A stretch of 6,285 nt of DNA from Bacillota bacterium (GTDB lineage Bacteria > Bacillota_E > Sulfobacillia > Sulfobacillales > Sulfobacillaceae), in NCBI GenBank assembly GCA_021802225.1, contig JAKAAS010000114.1:1-6285 (forward strand). Reading direction: 5' to 3'. The notes below the pieces were generated by a model. That model did no database searches, was not told the origin of the DNA, and saw nothing but the letters and a program-made list of their open reading frames with translations. Position numbers and translations under genes: made by a program. Positions 1-5,827 of the stretch are shown piece after piece; position 1 is the stretch's first letter; each line of letters opens with the position of its first letter.

Positions 1-228
1 CGTCGGGTTAACCCAACGGCTAAGACCTCTGCCCAAAATTATCTGACCGGCACTCCTGCTGTGATAAAAGAACAGGCGAGCGCACAATATCTTCATCGCA
101 TCGTAGCGGTTAATAAATGTCATCAACAACTACAAAGGCCATTGTGGGTAACGATTACGCCTGACAGGGAGGCCGTGTGGGGATATCCGGCGTGCCTTAC
201 CGGCGCTGCGCCTTCCGCCGCCGTTTAG
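1..228 (+). CDS. Possible 3' end of an unrecognised reading frame (partial)
   Basis: A plus-strand frame is open from the first base to a TAG at 226-228, giving 75 residues with no start inside the window. The translation has mixed, protein-like composition (for example LHRIVAVNKC and PLWVTITPD), but I recognise no family or motif. Third-position base use is near neutral and the first 170 bases are clearly less GC-rich than the block that follows, so this may be a separate segment. The frame may equally be open by chance. The last 30 bases overlap a short basic minus-strand frame (292-197). No function is proposed. Confidence 0.2.
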   Translation, partial: RRVNPTAKTSAQNYLTGTPAVIKEQASAQYLHRIVAVNKCHQQLQRPLWVTITPDREAVWGYPACLTGAAPSAAV

Positions 229-410
229 CCTGGGATTTGTTCGAGCGGCTCTTAGGTCGCGCCGGAGGCGGTTCGCGAACGGATCTCCTCACCGCATTGA
301 CTGGTCCAGACGAGAGCGCCCCCCCGGCCGGCTAGGAACATCCATCCACGGGACGACAGCATAGTCATCACACTGTGGCTAGACCACGGGAACCGACCTG
401 TTGTGACCGC
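229..410. other. Region without a convincing gene, downstream of the WGR gene
   Basis: GC-rich sequence between the weak plus-strand partial frame and the stop of the WGR gene. It contains a perfect 10-base palindrome GTTCGCGAAC at 271-280 and CCGGCCGG at 324-331, both plausible by chance in such sequence. On the minus strand a short frame from GTG at 292 to TAA at 197 would encode 31 very basic residues ending KRRRKAQRR. That resembles the tail of a nucleic-acid-binding protein, but it has no ribosome binding site and is preceded in frame by a TAG. No hairpin followed by a T-run was seen that would end the upstream genes. Confidence 0.3.
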
Positions 411-626
411 TCACATGGTCTGATAACCACGTTGTTCTTTGCGCTGCCGCCGGCGGGACACGGCGTGCAGTGCGTCCTCGCGGGTTCCTTCGAACAGAAG
501 CTGCCGGCCCCGAACGTGCAGACCGAGCCGGCCCCACATGGTCCAGCCTTCCCATGTTGGCCATAAGGTCGGCTGGAGGGCAATGGTATACCACCGAAAG
601 CGGTGAGCGTCCGGCTCAATCCGCAT
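411..626 (-). CDS. Small WGR-domain protein
   Basis: The 71-residue frame is almost entirely a WGR domain. It runs from an aromatic strand (RFRWYTIALQPTLWP) through W-x3-WGRLG at about residues 28-35 to the helix with RRRQRKEQRGY near the end. WGR domains are known from PARP-family proteins and bacterial stand-alone proteins, where they bind nucleic acid or contact DNA ends. No catalytic domain is attached, so a binding or adaptor role is inferred. The ATG at 626 has GGTGG upstream and overlaps the stop of the preceding frame by 11 bases. However, GC at third positions remains high in this frame back to about 680. The true protein may therefore start earlier (TTG at 692) or be joined by a frameshift to the 816-616 frame, giving about 134 residues. 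The domain call is firm; the start is not. Confidence 0.62.
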   Translation of the reverse strand: MRIEPDAHRFRWYTIALQPTLWPTWEGWTMWGRLGLHVRGRQLLFEGTREDALHAVSRRRQRKEQRGYQTM

Positions 627-816
627 GCCGGTCCACCATTCCACGACACGCTCCTGGCTGCGGCTGAATCGCCGCCAGGGAGGCCTGGGCAATGCGCCAC
701 CGGACCCAGCGGCTCGGACCCGTGGAGTCGTCCAGTTGGCTCTCGCAGTAGTGCCACAATTCCTCGGCGTCGTCGGCCCGCAGGCAGACCGAGACCGTCA
801 GCTCCGGCCTCCTCAT
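616..816 (-). CDS. Hypothetical 66-aa protein, possibly the N-terminal part of a frameshifted WGR protein
   Basis: The frame begins at an ATG sharing its A with the stop of the upstream gene (TGATG), a classic coupled arrangement, and codes for 66 residues. The first 45 codons have nearly all G or C in third position, strong evidence of coding. They show a strand (ELTVSVCLRA) followed by a helix (DDAEELWHYC) and a Trp/Arg-rich stretch. I recognise no family. From about codon 47 the coding signature moves to the frame one base later, the frame of the WGR domain. If one C of the CCC run at 678-680 (minus-strand sense) is surplus, removing it yields a continuous 134-codon protein. So this is either a small coupled gene or the 5' half of a single WGR gene broken by mutation, sequencing error or programmed shifting. 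Confidence 0.5.
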   Translation of the reverse strand: MRRPELTVSVCLRADDAEELWHYCESQLDDSTGPSRWVRWRIAQASLAAIQPQPGACRGMVDRHAD

Positions 817-1331
817 CAGGGGGCCTCCGTATCGCCCGCTGGCGTCTCGTCCGCGTCTGCAGAGCCCGTCTCCTCCGTGTCCGCATCGCGCAGCTGCCAG
901 ACCACAGCACTCCATGCCTCATCCGAGTGGCCCCAGGCGGCACAGACGCTAAGCCAAAAGGTCCGGTCCGGCAGATCCACCCCGGGCCAGGCGCACACGG
1001 CTTCCAGATACGCCGCGTGATCGGCCCGCGTCTGCGTGGGAAAGACCGTGGCCATCCGGTCGGCCCATGTGGCCAGAATGGTCGGGTCACAGCGTTTGGT
1101 CTGCATACCGTGGCTGAGTGCCTGCCAGAGCGGGCGCCAGGCACTGGCGGGATCACTCTGCGCGTGCCAGAGGGCGGGAGCCGGAATCCAGCGGCCCGTG
1201 ACCGGGGGCGCGGGGTCCGGGACCGGGGCGACGCAGTCCGGCTGGGCGGCGGCAAAGAGCTGCTCGGCATCGGGAATGGCGCGCAGGCACAGCCGGTCTG
1301 GCGGTGCCGCCGTGGGGGCCTCGTGATTCAT
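816..1331 (-). CDS. Hypothetical protein, Trp/Ala/Pro-rich, first gene of the WGR cluster
   Basis: A 171-residue frame with strong GC bias at third positions. The N-terminal half is proline- and alanine-rich and probably extended. The region from about residue 55 to 150 is rich in Trp and looks folded and helical (ALWHAQSDP, PLWQALSHGM, YLEAVCAWPG, FWLSVCAAWG). The tail is acidic (DADTEETGSADAD). There is no signal peptide or membrane segment, and I recognise no family. The gene is coupled to the next frame by a TGATG overlap at 818-814, so the products may act together. ATG at 1331 has no clear ribosome binding site. The open frame runs on upstream to 1757, but that part lies antisense to MFS and insertion-sequence debris with different base use. 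The native 5' end may have been lost at the junction near 1314-1331. Confidence 0.55.
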   Translation of the reverse strand: MNHEAPTAAPPDRLCLRAIPDAEQLFAAAQPDCVAPVPDPAPPVTGRWIPAPALWHAQSDPASAWRPLWQALSHGMQTKRCDPTILATWADRMATVFPTQTRADHAAYLEAVCAWPGVDLPDRTFWLSVCAAWGHSDEAWSAVVWQLRDADTEETGSADADETPAGDTEAP

Positions 1332-1390
1332 TTCTGGAATTGGCCCGCGATCTTCGTCGTGAATATCCCGATCATCGCCGGAGGCTTTAT
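1314..1390 (+). pseudogene. Fragment of a DHA2-type MFS transporter (upstream piece)
   Basis: In the frame of 1323 the plus strand reads GGLVIHFWNWPAIFVVNIPI followed by IAGGF. This matches the loop and helix around the conserved GG...WRWIF.VN.PIG segment of EmrB/QacA-like (DHA2, 14-helix) drug:H+ antiporters of the major facilitator superfamily. No start codon or earlier MFS sequence is recognisable: to the left lies the GC-rich minus-strand gene. To the right the sequence changes at about 1391 into an insertion-sequence end. The piece is read as a relic of a gene whose next part is at 1550-1850. The identification rests on pattern memory over about 25 residues and needs an alignment. Confidence 0.42.
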
Positions 1391-1548
1391 AGTGGACCCC
1401 AGAAACAGGACTACTGAAAGGGGTCTCGATAAGATACACTATGGCTATGCGAAACCACTTTGAGTCTGCCGTGAAAGCCGAGGTCGTGTTGGCCCTTGTT
1501 GAAGGAAGAAAAATCGATAACGAACTGTGCCAGGAATATGACGTGCAC
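1391..1548 (+). mobile_element. IS3-family-like insertion sequence remnant (left end)
   Basis: The segment begins with AGTGGACCCCAGAAACAGG, which has the character of an IS3-family left terminus (TGGACCCC...). About 50 bases later comes the start of an OrfA-type transposase, which ends abruptly after 36 codons. No matching right end (…GGGGTCCA) was found downstream in the window, so the element is a truncated relic. It sits between two pieces of an MFS gene, suggesting insertion into that gene followed by a deletion that removed most of the element and some MFS codons. The exact boundaries are estimates from the change in coding identity on each side. Confidence 0.55.
1441..1548 (+). pseudogene. 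Truncated IS3-family OrfA transposase, N-terminal piece
   Basis: From ATG at 1441 the translation begins MAMRNHFESAVKAEVVLAL and continues to EYDVH. This is the typical opening of the helix-turn-helix region of IS3-family OrfA proteins (R...F...KA.VVL..L.G.K...EL...Y.VH), which recognises the element's ends. Full OrfA proteins are about 90-100 residues and are followed by OrfB with a DDE catalytic core. Here homology stops after 36 residues and the frame runs into MFS-derived sequence, so it cannot be active. An alternative start is the second Met (1447). Confidence 0.6.
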
Positions 1549-1549
1549 G

Positions 1550-1850
1550 CGAGGGCGCCCGGCATGGCGTCAGGTCCTGATGGCGGTGGATGTCCTCGGC
1601 ATCCTCCTGTTCGCCGTCGCGTCATGGGGATCTTGCTGGTTTGGCCGTCGGTGCATGCCCAAGAGAGCCTCGTCGTAGGACTGGCCGGACTGGTGGCTTT
1701 GGGGTTCTTCAGCTGGCGGGCACTCTCCGCGATCCAACCGTTTATCCCGCTGCGCACCGTCGCCTAGAGTTCGGGGATGCCGCTGGTCGACCTCCAATAT
1801 ATCGCGGTGAACATCCTCTTTTATGCGGGTTTTTTCGGAAGGCCGTACGG
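1550..1850 (+). pseudogene. Fragment of a DHA2-type MFS transporter (downstream piece, frameshifted)
   Basis: Three reading segments together resemble one stretch of a 14-helix DHA2 drug efflux protein. Frame 2 (from 1550) gives RQVLMAVDVLGILLFAVA. After a shift near 1620, frame 1 gives ESLVVGLAGLVALGFFSWRA, then QPFIPLR. Past an in-frame TAG at 1765 the same frame continues MPLVDLQYIAVNILFYAGFF. In the family, D-x-L-G-x-L-L, a hydrophobic helix ending in W-R, then QP-x-I-P-L-R and a helix beginning near AVN occur in this order. At least one frameshift plus a stop, and the loss of both ends, make it a pseudogene. It continues the 1314-1390 piece across the insertion-sequence relic. Homology fades after about 1830. 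Confidence 0.5.
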
Positions 1851-2210
1851 TACTGCCGGGGTTCCATGGAGCGGGCCCGATCACCTGCTGGGCAACACGG
1901 ATGCTAAGGCAGTAGGGGAGCCGTAGCCGCCGTTTGTTCCATGGGAAGGCTATCCGCGATAAGGGTTCACTGGGTGTCCGTGTCGAAGCGAGCAATGCCC
2001 TTGAACCGTGGATGGTTCGCAGAGGGTGTTGGTTTTCCGGCAGTCATGACGTGCGGCAAGTTCTCTGACGGCCTAAAGCCGGCATTCGGCCGGACCGAGG
2101 GTCCGAGACGTGTTCGCTAGTGGTGTCCCTGTACACTACACGATGCCCCATGAATTAGGTTGCCAAAATGCGTGAGCACAGCTTGAAAGGGTTCTGCCAG
2201 CAGGGCTCTA
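1851..2210. other. Region without a convincing gene
   Basis: About 360 bases between the MFS relic and the stop of the DUF4396 gene. A 59-codon plus-strand frame (ATG 1941 to TAG 2120) has no ribosome binding site or recognisable motif. A cluster of small hairpins lies at 2069-2105: CGGC/GCCG, GCCG/CGGC, and the perfect six-base stem CGGACC-GAG-GGTCCG at 2091-2105. An imperfect inverted repeat, TAGTG...CACTA, lies near 2118-2136. None is followed by a T-run on either strand. The minus-strand sequence just past the DUF4396 stop shows no clear intrinsic terminator. The stretch is most simply decayed intergenic DNA. Confidence 0.4.
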
Positions 2211-3041
2211 TTAAAGCAATGTCAGCCCGAGAGACGCTGCCAGCAGTCCAACACTCCATATCACAATGGGAGCGAGTTTTTTGGTCACGCCCTCCGTGTG
2301 CCTTGGAGTGAGAGGGCTAGAGTGAAAGGTGGGGTCATGGGCCGCGTGATCTGCAGCGGCATGAGAATGTTCCGCCGGTGTGGCTGGTGGTTCCGTGCTC
2401 ATCAACCCATGCTTTAACTTAGCGGCCACCAGCCACCAATTCAAGGGGTATGCTACGACAGCTCCTGCGATAAGAGCGATAGACATCATAAACCAAAATT
2501 CAGGGTGGCTGGGCAAAGCTGCCGCAGGCCGAAAGCGGATCCATGGCACCATGACGGCAATCATTCCTGCCATAACGCCATTCATCGAGAGCCATTCGGG
2601 CAGGAACATCTTGCGAAGTGCGGTGACATAACTGCCGCCCACCATATCCTTCATGAAAAGGGATTGGAAAATGAGCCAGCCTACCAAGAATCCTGCGACG
2701 TATTCACTGAAGAGATTGATAATCATAGGAAGAGGGACGCTCCCCAGATAATAGATGATCACGGCAGCCCCGATGATGCCGACACTATCCCCCGCGACAC
2801 AGTGAAGGGTGGAACCGACAGCCTGTTTCCACATCGCCGCAATATATTGCGGATGGGTTCCCGGCAAGGGTTCTCGTACGGTCAAAATATACAACACAAT
2901 ACCCAAGGGGCCCATAAACAGGGTGACTAGCAAAAAGGCCAGGTGCATGGTAAAGTCTATGGGAGCATGAGACCAGTCGACAATCATAAAAATCACCGAC
3001 AGCAAAGAGAGCACCCACCATAATAAAATGGCATCCCACAT
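2211..3041 (-). CDS. DUF4396 multi-pass membrane protein with His-rich loop
   Basis: A 276-residue integral membrane protein that I assign to the DUF4396 family, whose function is not established. About seven hydrophobic helices lie near residues 3-22, 31-54, 79-100, 105-130, 152-170, 182-206 and 256-276. Polar residues unusual for a membrane span fall in helix 3 (H80, C81, D85 in HCVAGDSVG), and NWW-x8-HG at 201-212 closes helix 6; both could bind metal. The cytosolic or external loop at 218-252 carries six His (H225, H227, H232, H235, H240, H248) with Ala/Pro, typical of low-affinity metal-binding stretches. The start at 3041 is supported by AGGAGG seven bases upstream. It lies downstream of the csoR-copA-YHS operon, separated by a hairpin and with its own leader containing an operator-like palindrome. 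A role in copper handling is inferred from context only. Confidence 0.85.
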   Translation of the reverse strand: MWDAILLWWVLSLLSVIFMIVDWSHAPIDFTMHLAFLLVTLFMGPLGIVLYILTVREPLPGTHPQYIAAMWKQAVGSTLHCVAGDSVGIIGAAVIIYYLGSVPLPMIINLFSEYVAGFLVGWLIFQSLFMKDMVGGSYVTALRKMFLPEWLSMNGVMAGMIAVMVPWIRFRPAAALPSHPEFWFMMSIALIAGAVVAYPLNWWLVAAKLKHGLMSTEPPATPAEHSHAAADHAAHDPTFHSSPLTPRHTEGVTKKLAPIVIWSVGLLAASLGLTLL

Positions 3042-3048
3042 GTTTTTT

Positions 3049-3054
3049 CCTCCT
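3049..3054 (-). promoter_or_regulatory. Ribosome binding site of the DUF4396 gene
   Basis: The minus strand reads AGGAGG, then seven bases (AAAAAAC), then ATG at 3041. This is a near-perfect Shine-Dalgarno with good spacing and fixes the start of the DUF4396 protein. Confidence 0.8.
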
Positions 3055-3129
3055 ATTTCTCTAACCGTTTAACGGACCTTTATCCCAGCGATATTGTGCA
3101 AGCGGGCATCGGTTTTCGGTTAATCGTGG

Positions 3130-3151
3130 ACATTAGTCCTCCGGAGGGGAT
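3130..3151 (-). promoter_or_regulatory. Operator-like GC palindrome plus ACTAATGT upstream of the DUF4396 gene
   Basis: The leader contains the perfect palindrome CCTCCGGAGG (3138-3147) within minus-strand ATCCCCTCCGGAGGACTAAT. It resembles the C-run/G-run dyads bound by CsoR-family repressors (TACCC...GGGTA type) and is directly followed by ACTAATGT (3137-3130). The same octamer sits beside the GC palindrome upstream of csoR. A TTTACT box lies at about 3160-3165, but I could not define a convincing -10. Operator function is inferred from position and resemblance. Confidence 0.38.
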
Positions 3152-3200
3152 AAATTTTTCACAGTAAACGGCTTCAGTGGCTGGCTCATTTTGAGAAAGT

Positions 3201-3228
3201 CCGGGTATGTTGAGAACAACATACCCGG
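3201..3228 (-). terminator. Strong hairpin ending the csoR-copA-YHS operon
   Basis: A perfect 12-base inverted repeat (CCGGGTATGTTG / CAACATACCCGG) with a four-base loop lies 16 bases past the YHS stop. On the minus strand it is followed by ACTTTCTC, a weak T-rich tract, so it may be an imperfect intrinsic terminator or an RNA-stabilising stem that lets some transcription reach the DUF4396 gene. The plus-strand side has no T-run. Confidence 0.55.
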
Positions 3229-3244
3229 CAAACCATACAGGGGC

Positions 3245-3406
3245 CTATATCTTGTCCTGGTTCACATATTGCGCCGGATTGTTCGCAAACGTCTTGGCAC
3301 ATCCAGAGCAACAAAAGTAATAGCGTGTGCCTTCATAATCTGCATGGACTGTGTCTTCCTCGATATCAACCGTCATCTGGCATACGACATCGACCGCTGT
3401 GGCCAT
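3245..3406 (-). CDS. YHS-domain metal-binding protein
   Basis: A 53-residue soluble protein that is essentially one YHS domain. It has C9-x-M11 near the start (VVCQM), then Y24-E-G, and the core YYFCCSGC with C32, C33 and C36, followed by F40, N43-P44 and Y47. YHS (TRASH-like) domains bind heavy metals through these cysteines and are often found fused to, or encoded beside, copper and other heavy-metal ATPases. A metal-binding, buffering or delivery role next to CopA is therefore the natural inference. The ATG at 3406 directly follows the copA TAA (TAAATG). GGAGGTGAG at 3421-3413, inside the last copA codons, is placed six bases upstream, so translation is probably coupled to copA. The length and clean domain fit leave little doubt that it is a real gene. 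Confidence 0.88.
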   Translation of the reverse strand: MATAVDVVCQMTVDIEEDTVHADYEGTRYYFCCSGCAKTFANNPAQYVNQDKI

Positions 3407-5827
3407 TTAGCTCTCACCTCCTTCCGGTGTGGCGGGAAGTCGAACTGTTTTCAATAGCAAGAAGTTGGACACCACTGACACAGAACTCATGGCCATCGCC
3501 GCACCGGCCAGCACGGGAGAAATGACACCGAAGGCCGCCAAGGGAATCATCATCGCATTATAAATCAAGGACCAAAAGAGGTTTAGGTGAATTTTGCCGA
3601 GAGTCTTGCGTCCTAGTGCCAAGACTCGCACGACCCCGAAGATTTCAGGAGCCATCAGGGCCACATCTGCTGTCTCCAGGGCCACATCCGTTCCAGACCC
3701 GACAGCCAGTCCCAAGTCCGCCGTCGCCAGGGCCGGCGCGTCATTAATGCCGTCGCCAACCATCAGGACGCGAAATCCTTCGGCTTGGAGCTTGTCCACG
3801 ATCTTGGCTTTATCACCGGGCAAAAGTCCGCCGTAAACACGATCGATGTTTAATGTCTGTCCAATGGCTTGGGCGGCGCGTTCTTGATCGCCTGTTAGCA
3901 TTGCCACTTTAATGCCGCGGGCATGCAGTGCCGCAATCGTCGCGGGCGCATCGTCGCGTATGCTGTCGGAAACGATAATGACTCCGGCCAGCTGCTGGGC
4001 CTGTCCGACCCAGACAACACTGGCTCCCTTTTCCTGCCACGCCGTGACCTCTACCGGTAGGACTGCTGGAACCGAAATATTGTATTGAGCCAACAATCGT
4101 GTGCTGCCCACGACAACTTCTTGCCCCTCGATGTATCCGACCATGCCCATTCCGGGTTCAGTATAGACATCGTCTGCGGCTAACTGGACCGCATCGTGCA
4201 ATTTTGCTCCTCGCACCACGGCCTGCGCCAAGGGATGGGTGGATTCTTGCTCTATAGCTGCTGCCAATCCCAGGACGGTTTCCGGGGAATAAGGGCCATA
4301 CGGTATGGCCGCCTGCAACATGGGTTTCCCCCGGGTTAACGTGCCCGTTTTGTCGAAAGCGACAAGATTGATTGCGCTAGCAGTTTCCAACGCTGCGCCG
4401 CTGCGGTAGAGAATGCCGCGTTTGGCGCCGATGCCGGACCCCACCATGACCGCAGTCGGCGTGGCCAACCCTAAGGCACACGGGCAAGCCACCACCAAGA
4501 CGGCCACCCCGTCCAAGGCGGCCAGACGCCAGTGCCCCGTAAGCGTTCCCCAGACTATAAAGGTAACAATAGCAATGGCGATGACGATGGGGACAAACAC
4601 GTTGGCGATAGTGTCTGCGAAGCGTTGTACGGGAGCCTTGGTCGCCTGCGCTTCTTCAACTGTTTTGACGATCTGCGCTAGGGTTGTATCACGGCCTACC
4701 CGGTCAGCTCGAATCTCCAACGTGGATGCGCCATTTAATGTTCCGGCGGTGACCGCGTCTCCAGCCCCTTTATCTTGCGGCAGGGGTTCTCCCGTCAACA
4801 TGGATTCATCGGCAGTGCCCTGTCCGGCGACGACCGTGCCATCAACCGGGTAACGCTCGCCAGCTAATACTTGTAGCACGTCGCCCTGGTCAATGGCATC
4901 CACGGCGACCACGTCCCAGTCGCCTTGCACCGTTTTGCGTCGGGTTTCTCGCGGCCGCAATGCCAGCAGTTCTTCAATAGCTTGACTTGTCCGCCCTTTG
5001 GCCACGGCTTCGAGATATTTTCCTATCAGCACTAGCGTAATGACCGTCGCCGAGGAATCAAAATACAACGGGCCATGAACGGTCAAATCATACATCGACA
5101 ATCCCCAGGCGGCCAAGGTTCCCAACGCCACTAAAACATCCATATTGGCATTCTTATGCCGCAAGTTCATCCAGGCGCGGCGAATGAACCCCCACCCGGG
5201 GCCCCATTCTACAACCGTGGCAAACGCTGCCAAAATGACGCCACTGTCCAACCATGCCGGACCGGAATGAAACAGCTCGTGCGCCATTCCGATCCAGATC
5301 GGAATGGTGAACAAAATGGACCACATTAATCGGTGCTGGGCCACCTTCATTTCATGCGAACGAGGATCGGTTGCCGTGCCCGTCTCCTGTTTGACCGAGA
5401 AGCCAGCGGATTGCAAGGCCGCGGCAACTTGACTCGCGTCGCCTACGCCGCGTAGAATGTCGAGGGACAGCACTCCGGTCACCACATTAATCTGGACATT
5501 GTCCACACCCGGCACCGACTCCACCGCTTCCTCAGCCCGCTTCCGCAGAGGTTCTTCGTCCATGCCGACCATGACCCATGACACATGATCCTTCCGGACG
5601 CTATAGCCTAACTCGGTAATCGTTTCGACCAAGCGCGGCATGGTCACAAGACTGGGGTCAAATGTAATATTGGCCCGTTCCAATGCCAAGTTAACATGGG
5701 CATCCACACCGTCAAGTTGGTGCAGGGCCTTTTCAATGCTGTTAACACAGGTCGCACAGGTCATGCCGCCAAGATCCAAATTTATCGATTGATTTGAATG
5801 GTCGGTGTCAATCGGATTGGTTGCCAT
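3407..5827 (-). CDS. copA: Cu(I)-exporting P1B-1-type ATPase
   Basis: An 806-residue inner-membrane pump that uses ATP to export Cu(I) from the cytosol. Domains in order: an N-terminal heavy-metal domain with GMTCATC (C24, C27); a second ferredoxin-like domain at about 81-147 that has lost its CxxC (GMDEEPLRK at 88-96); the membrane region; the actuator TGE (345-347); CPC (448-450) in the transport helix; the phosphorylated D492 in DKTGT; HP (531-532) for nucleotide binding; and GDGINDAP (691-698). YN (756-757) and M780-S-S with N788 in the last two helices are the hallmarks of Cu(I)-specific P1B-1 pumps. ATG at 5827 is preferred because GAGGGTGA lies five bases upstream; an 18-residue in-frame extension to 5881 lies wholly inside csoR. 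The gene overlaps csoR by 20 bases and abuts the YHS gene, so the three form one operon presumably repressed by CsoR. Confidence 0.96.
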   Translation of the reverse strand: MATNPIDTDHSNQSINLDLGGMTCATCVNSIEKALHQLDGVDAHVNLALERANITFDPSLVTMPRLVETITELGYSVRKDHVSWVMVGMDEEPLRKRAEEAVESVPGVDNVQINVVTGVLSLDILRGVGDASQVAAALQSAGFSVKQETGTATDPRSHEMKVAQHRLMWSILFTIPIWIGMAHELFHSGPAWLDSGVILAAFATVVEWGPGWGFIRRAWMNLRHKNANMDVLVALGTLAAWGLSMYDLTVHGPLYFDSSATVITLVLIGKYLEAVAKGRTSQAIEELLALRPRETRRKTVQGDWDVVAVDAIDQGDVLQVLAGERYPVDGTVVAGQGTADESMLTGEPLPQDKGAGDAVTAGTLNGASTLEIRADRVGRDTTLAQIVKTVEEAQATKAPVQRFADTIANVFVPIVIAIAIVTFIVWGTLTGHWRLAALDGVAVLVVACPCALGLATPTAVMVGSGIGAKRGILYRSGAALETASAINLVAFDKTGTLTRGKPMLQAAIPYGPYSPETVLGLAAAIEQESTHPLAQAVVRGAKLHDAVQLAADDVYTEPGMGMVGYIEGQEVVVGSTRLLAQYNISVPAVLPVEVTAWQEKGASVVWVGQAQQLAGVIIVSDSIRDDAPATIAALHARGIKVAMLTGDQERAAQAIGQTLNIDRVYGGLLPGDKAKIVDKLQAEGFRVLMVGDGINDAPALATADLGLAVGSGTDVALETADVALMAPEIFGVVRVLALGRKTLGKIHLNLFWSLIYNAMMIPLAAFGVISPVLAGAAMAMSSVSVVSNFLLLKTVRLPATPEGGES

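Noticed and set aside
368..1270. 300-codon minus-strand open frame
   Set aside because: Arg/Pro/Ser-rich translation typical of a shadow frame in GC-rich DNA; the real coding frames with GC third-position bias and a WGR domain occupy the same strand in other frames.
603..1463. 286-codon plus-strand open frame
   Set aside because: Antisense to the minus-strand cluster and low-complexity over most of its length; only its part at 1314-1390 matches MFS and is listed as a relic.
1332..1757. N-terminal extension of the 171-aa gene on the minus strand
   Set aside because: It would be antisense to MFS and IS3 OrfA sequence, and its third-position base use differs from the rest of the gene.
1570..1995. 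141-codon minus-strand open frame
   Set aside because: Antisense to the MFS relic, with no ribosome binding site or recognisable domain.
2069..2105. Cluster of small hairpins as a possible ncRNA or terminator
   Set aside because: Stems of four to six bases are common in GC-rich sequence and no T-run follows on either strand.
1941..2120. 59-codon plus-strand frame between the MFS relic and the DUF4396 gene
   Set aside because: No ribosome binding site, no motif and no support from neighbours.
2117..2137. Inverted repeat TAGTG...CACTA as a terminator for DUF4396 or an element end
   Set aside because: Only five paired bases with a mismatch, no T-run, and no matching second end was found.
3065..3075. 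Palindrome CCGTT-T-AACGG in the DUF4396 leader
   Set aside because: Short and close to the ribosome binding site; no known regulator pattern, so not called as an operator.
4413..4853. 146-codon plus-strand frame inside copA
   Set aside because: Exact antisense of the conserved ATPase core; Thr/Ala/Pro-rich shadow frame.
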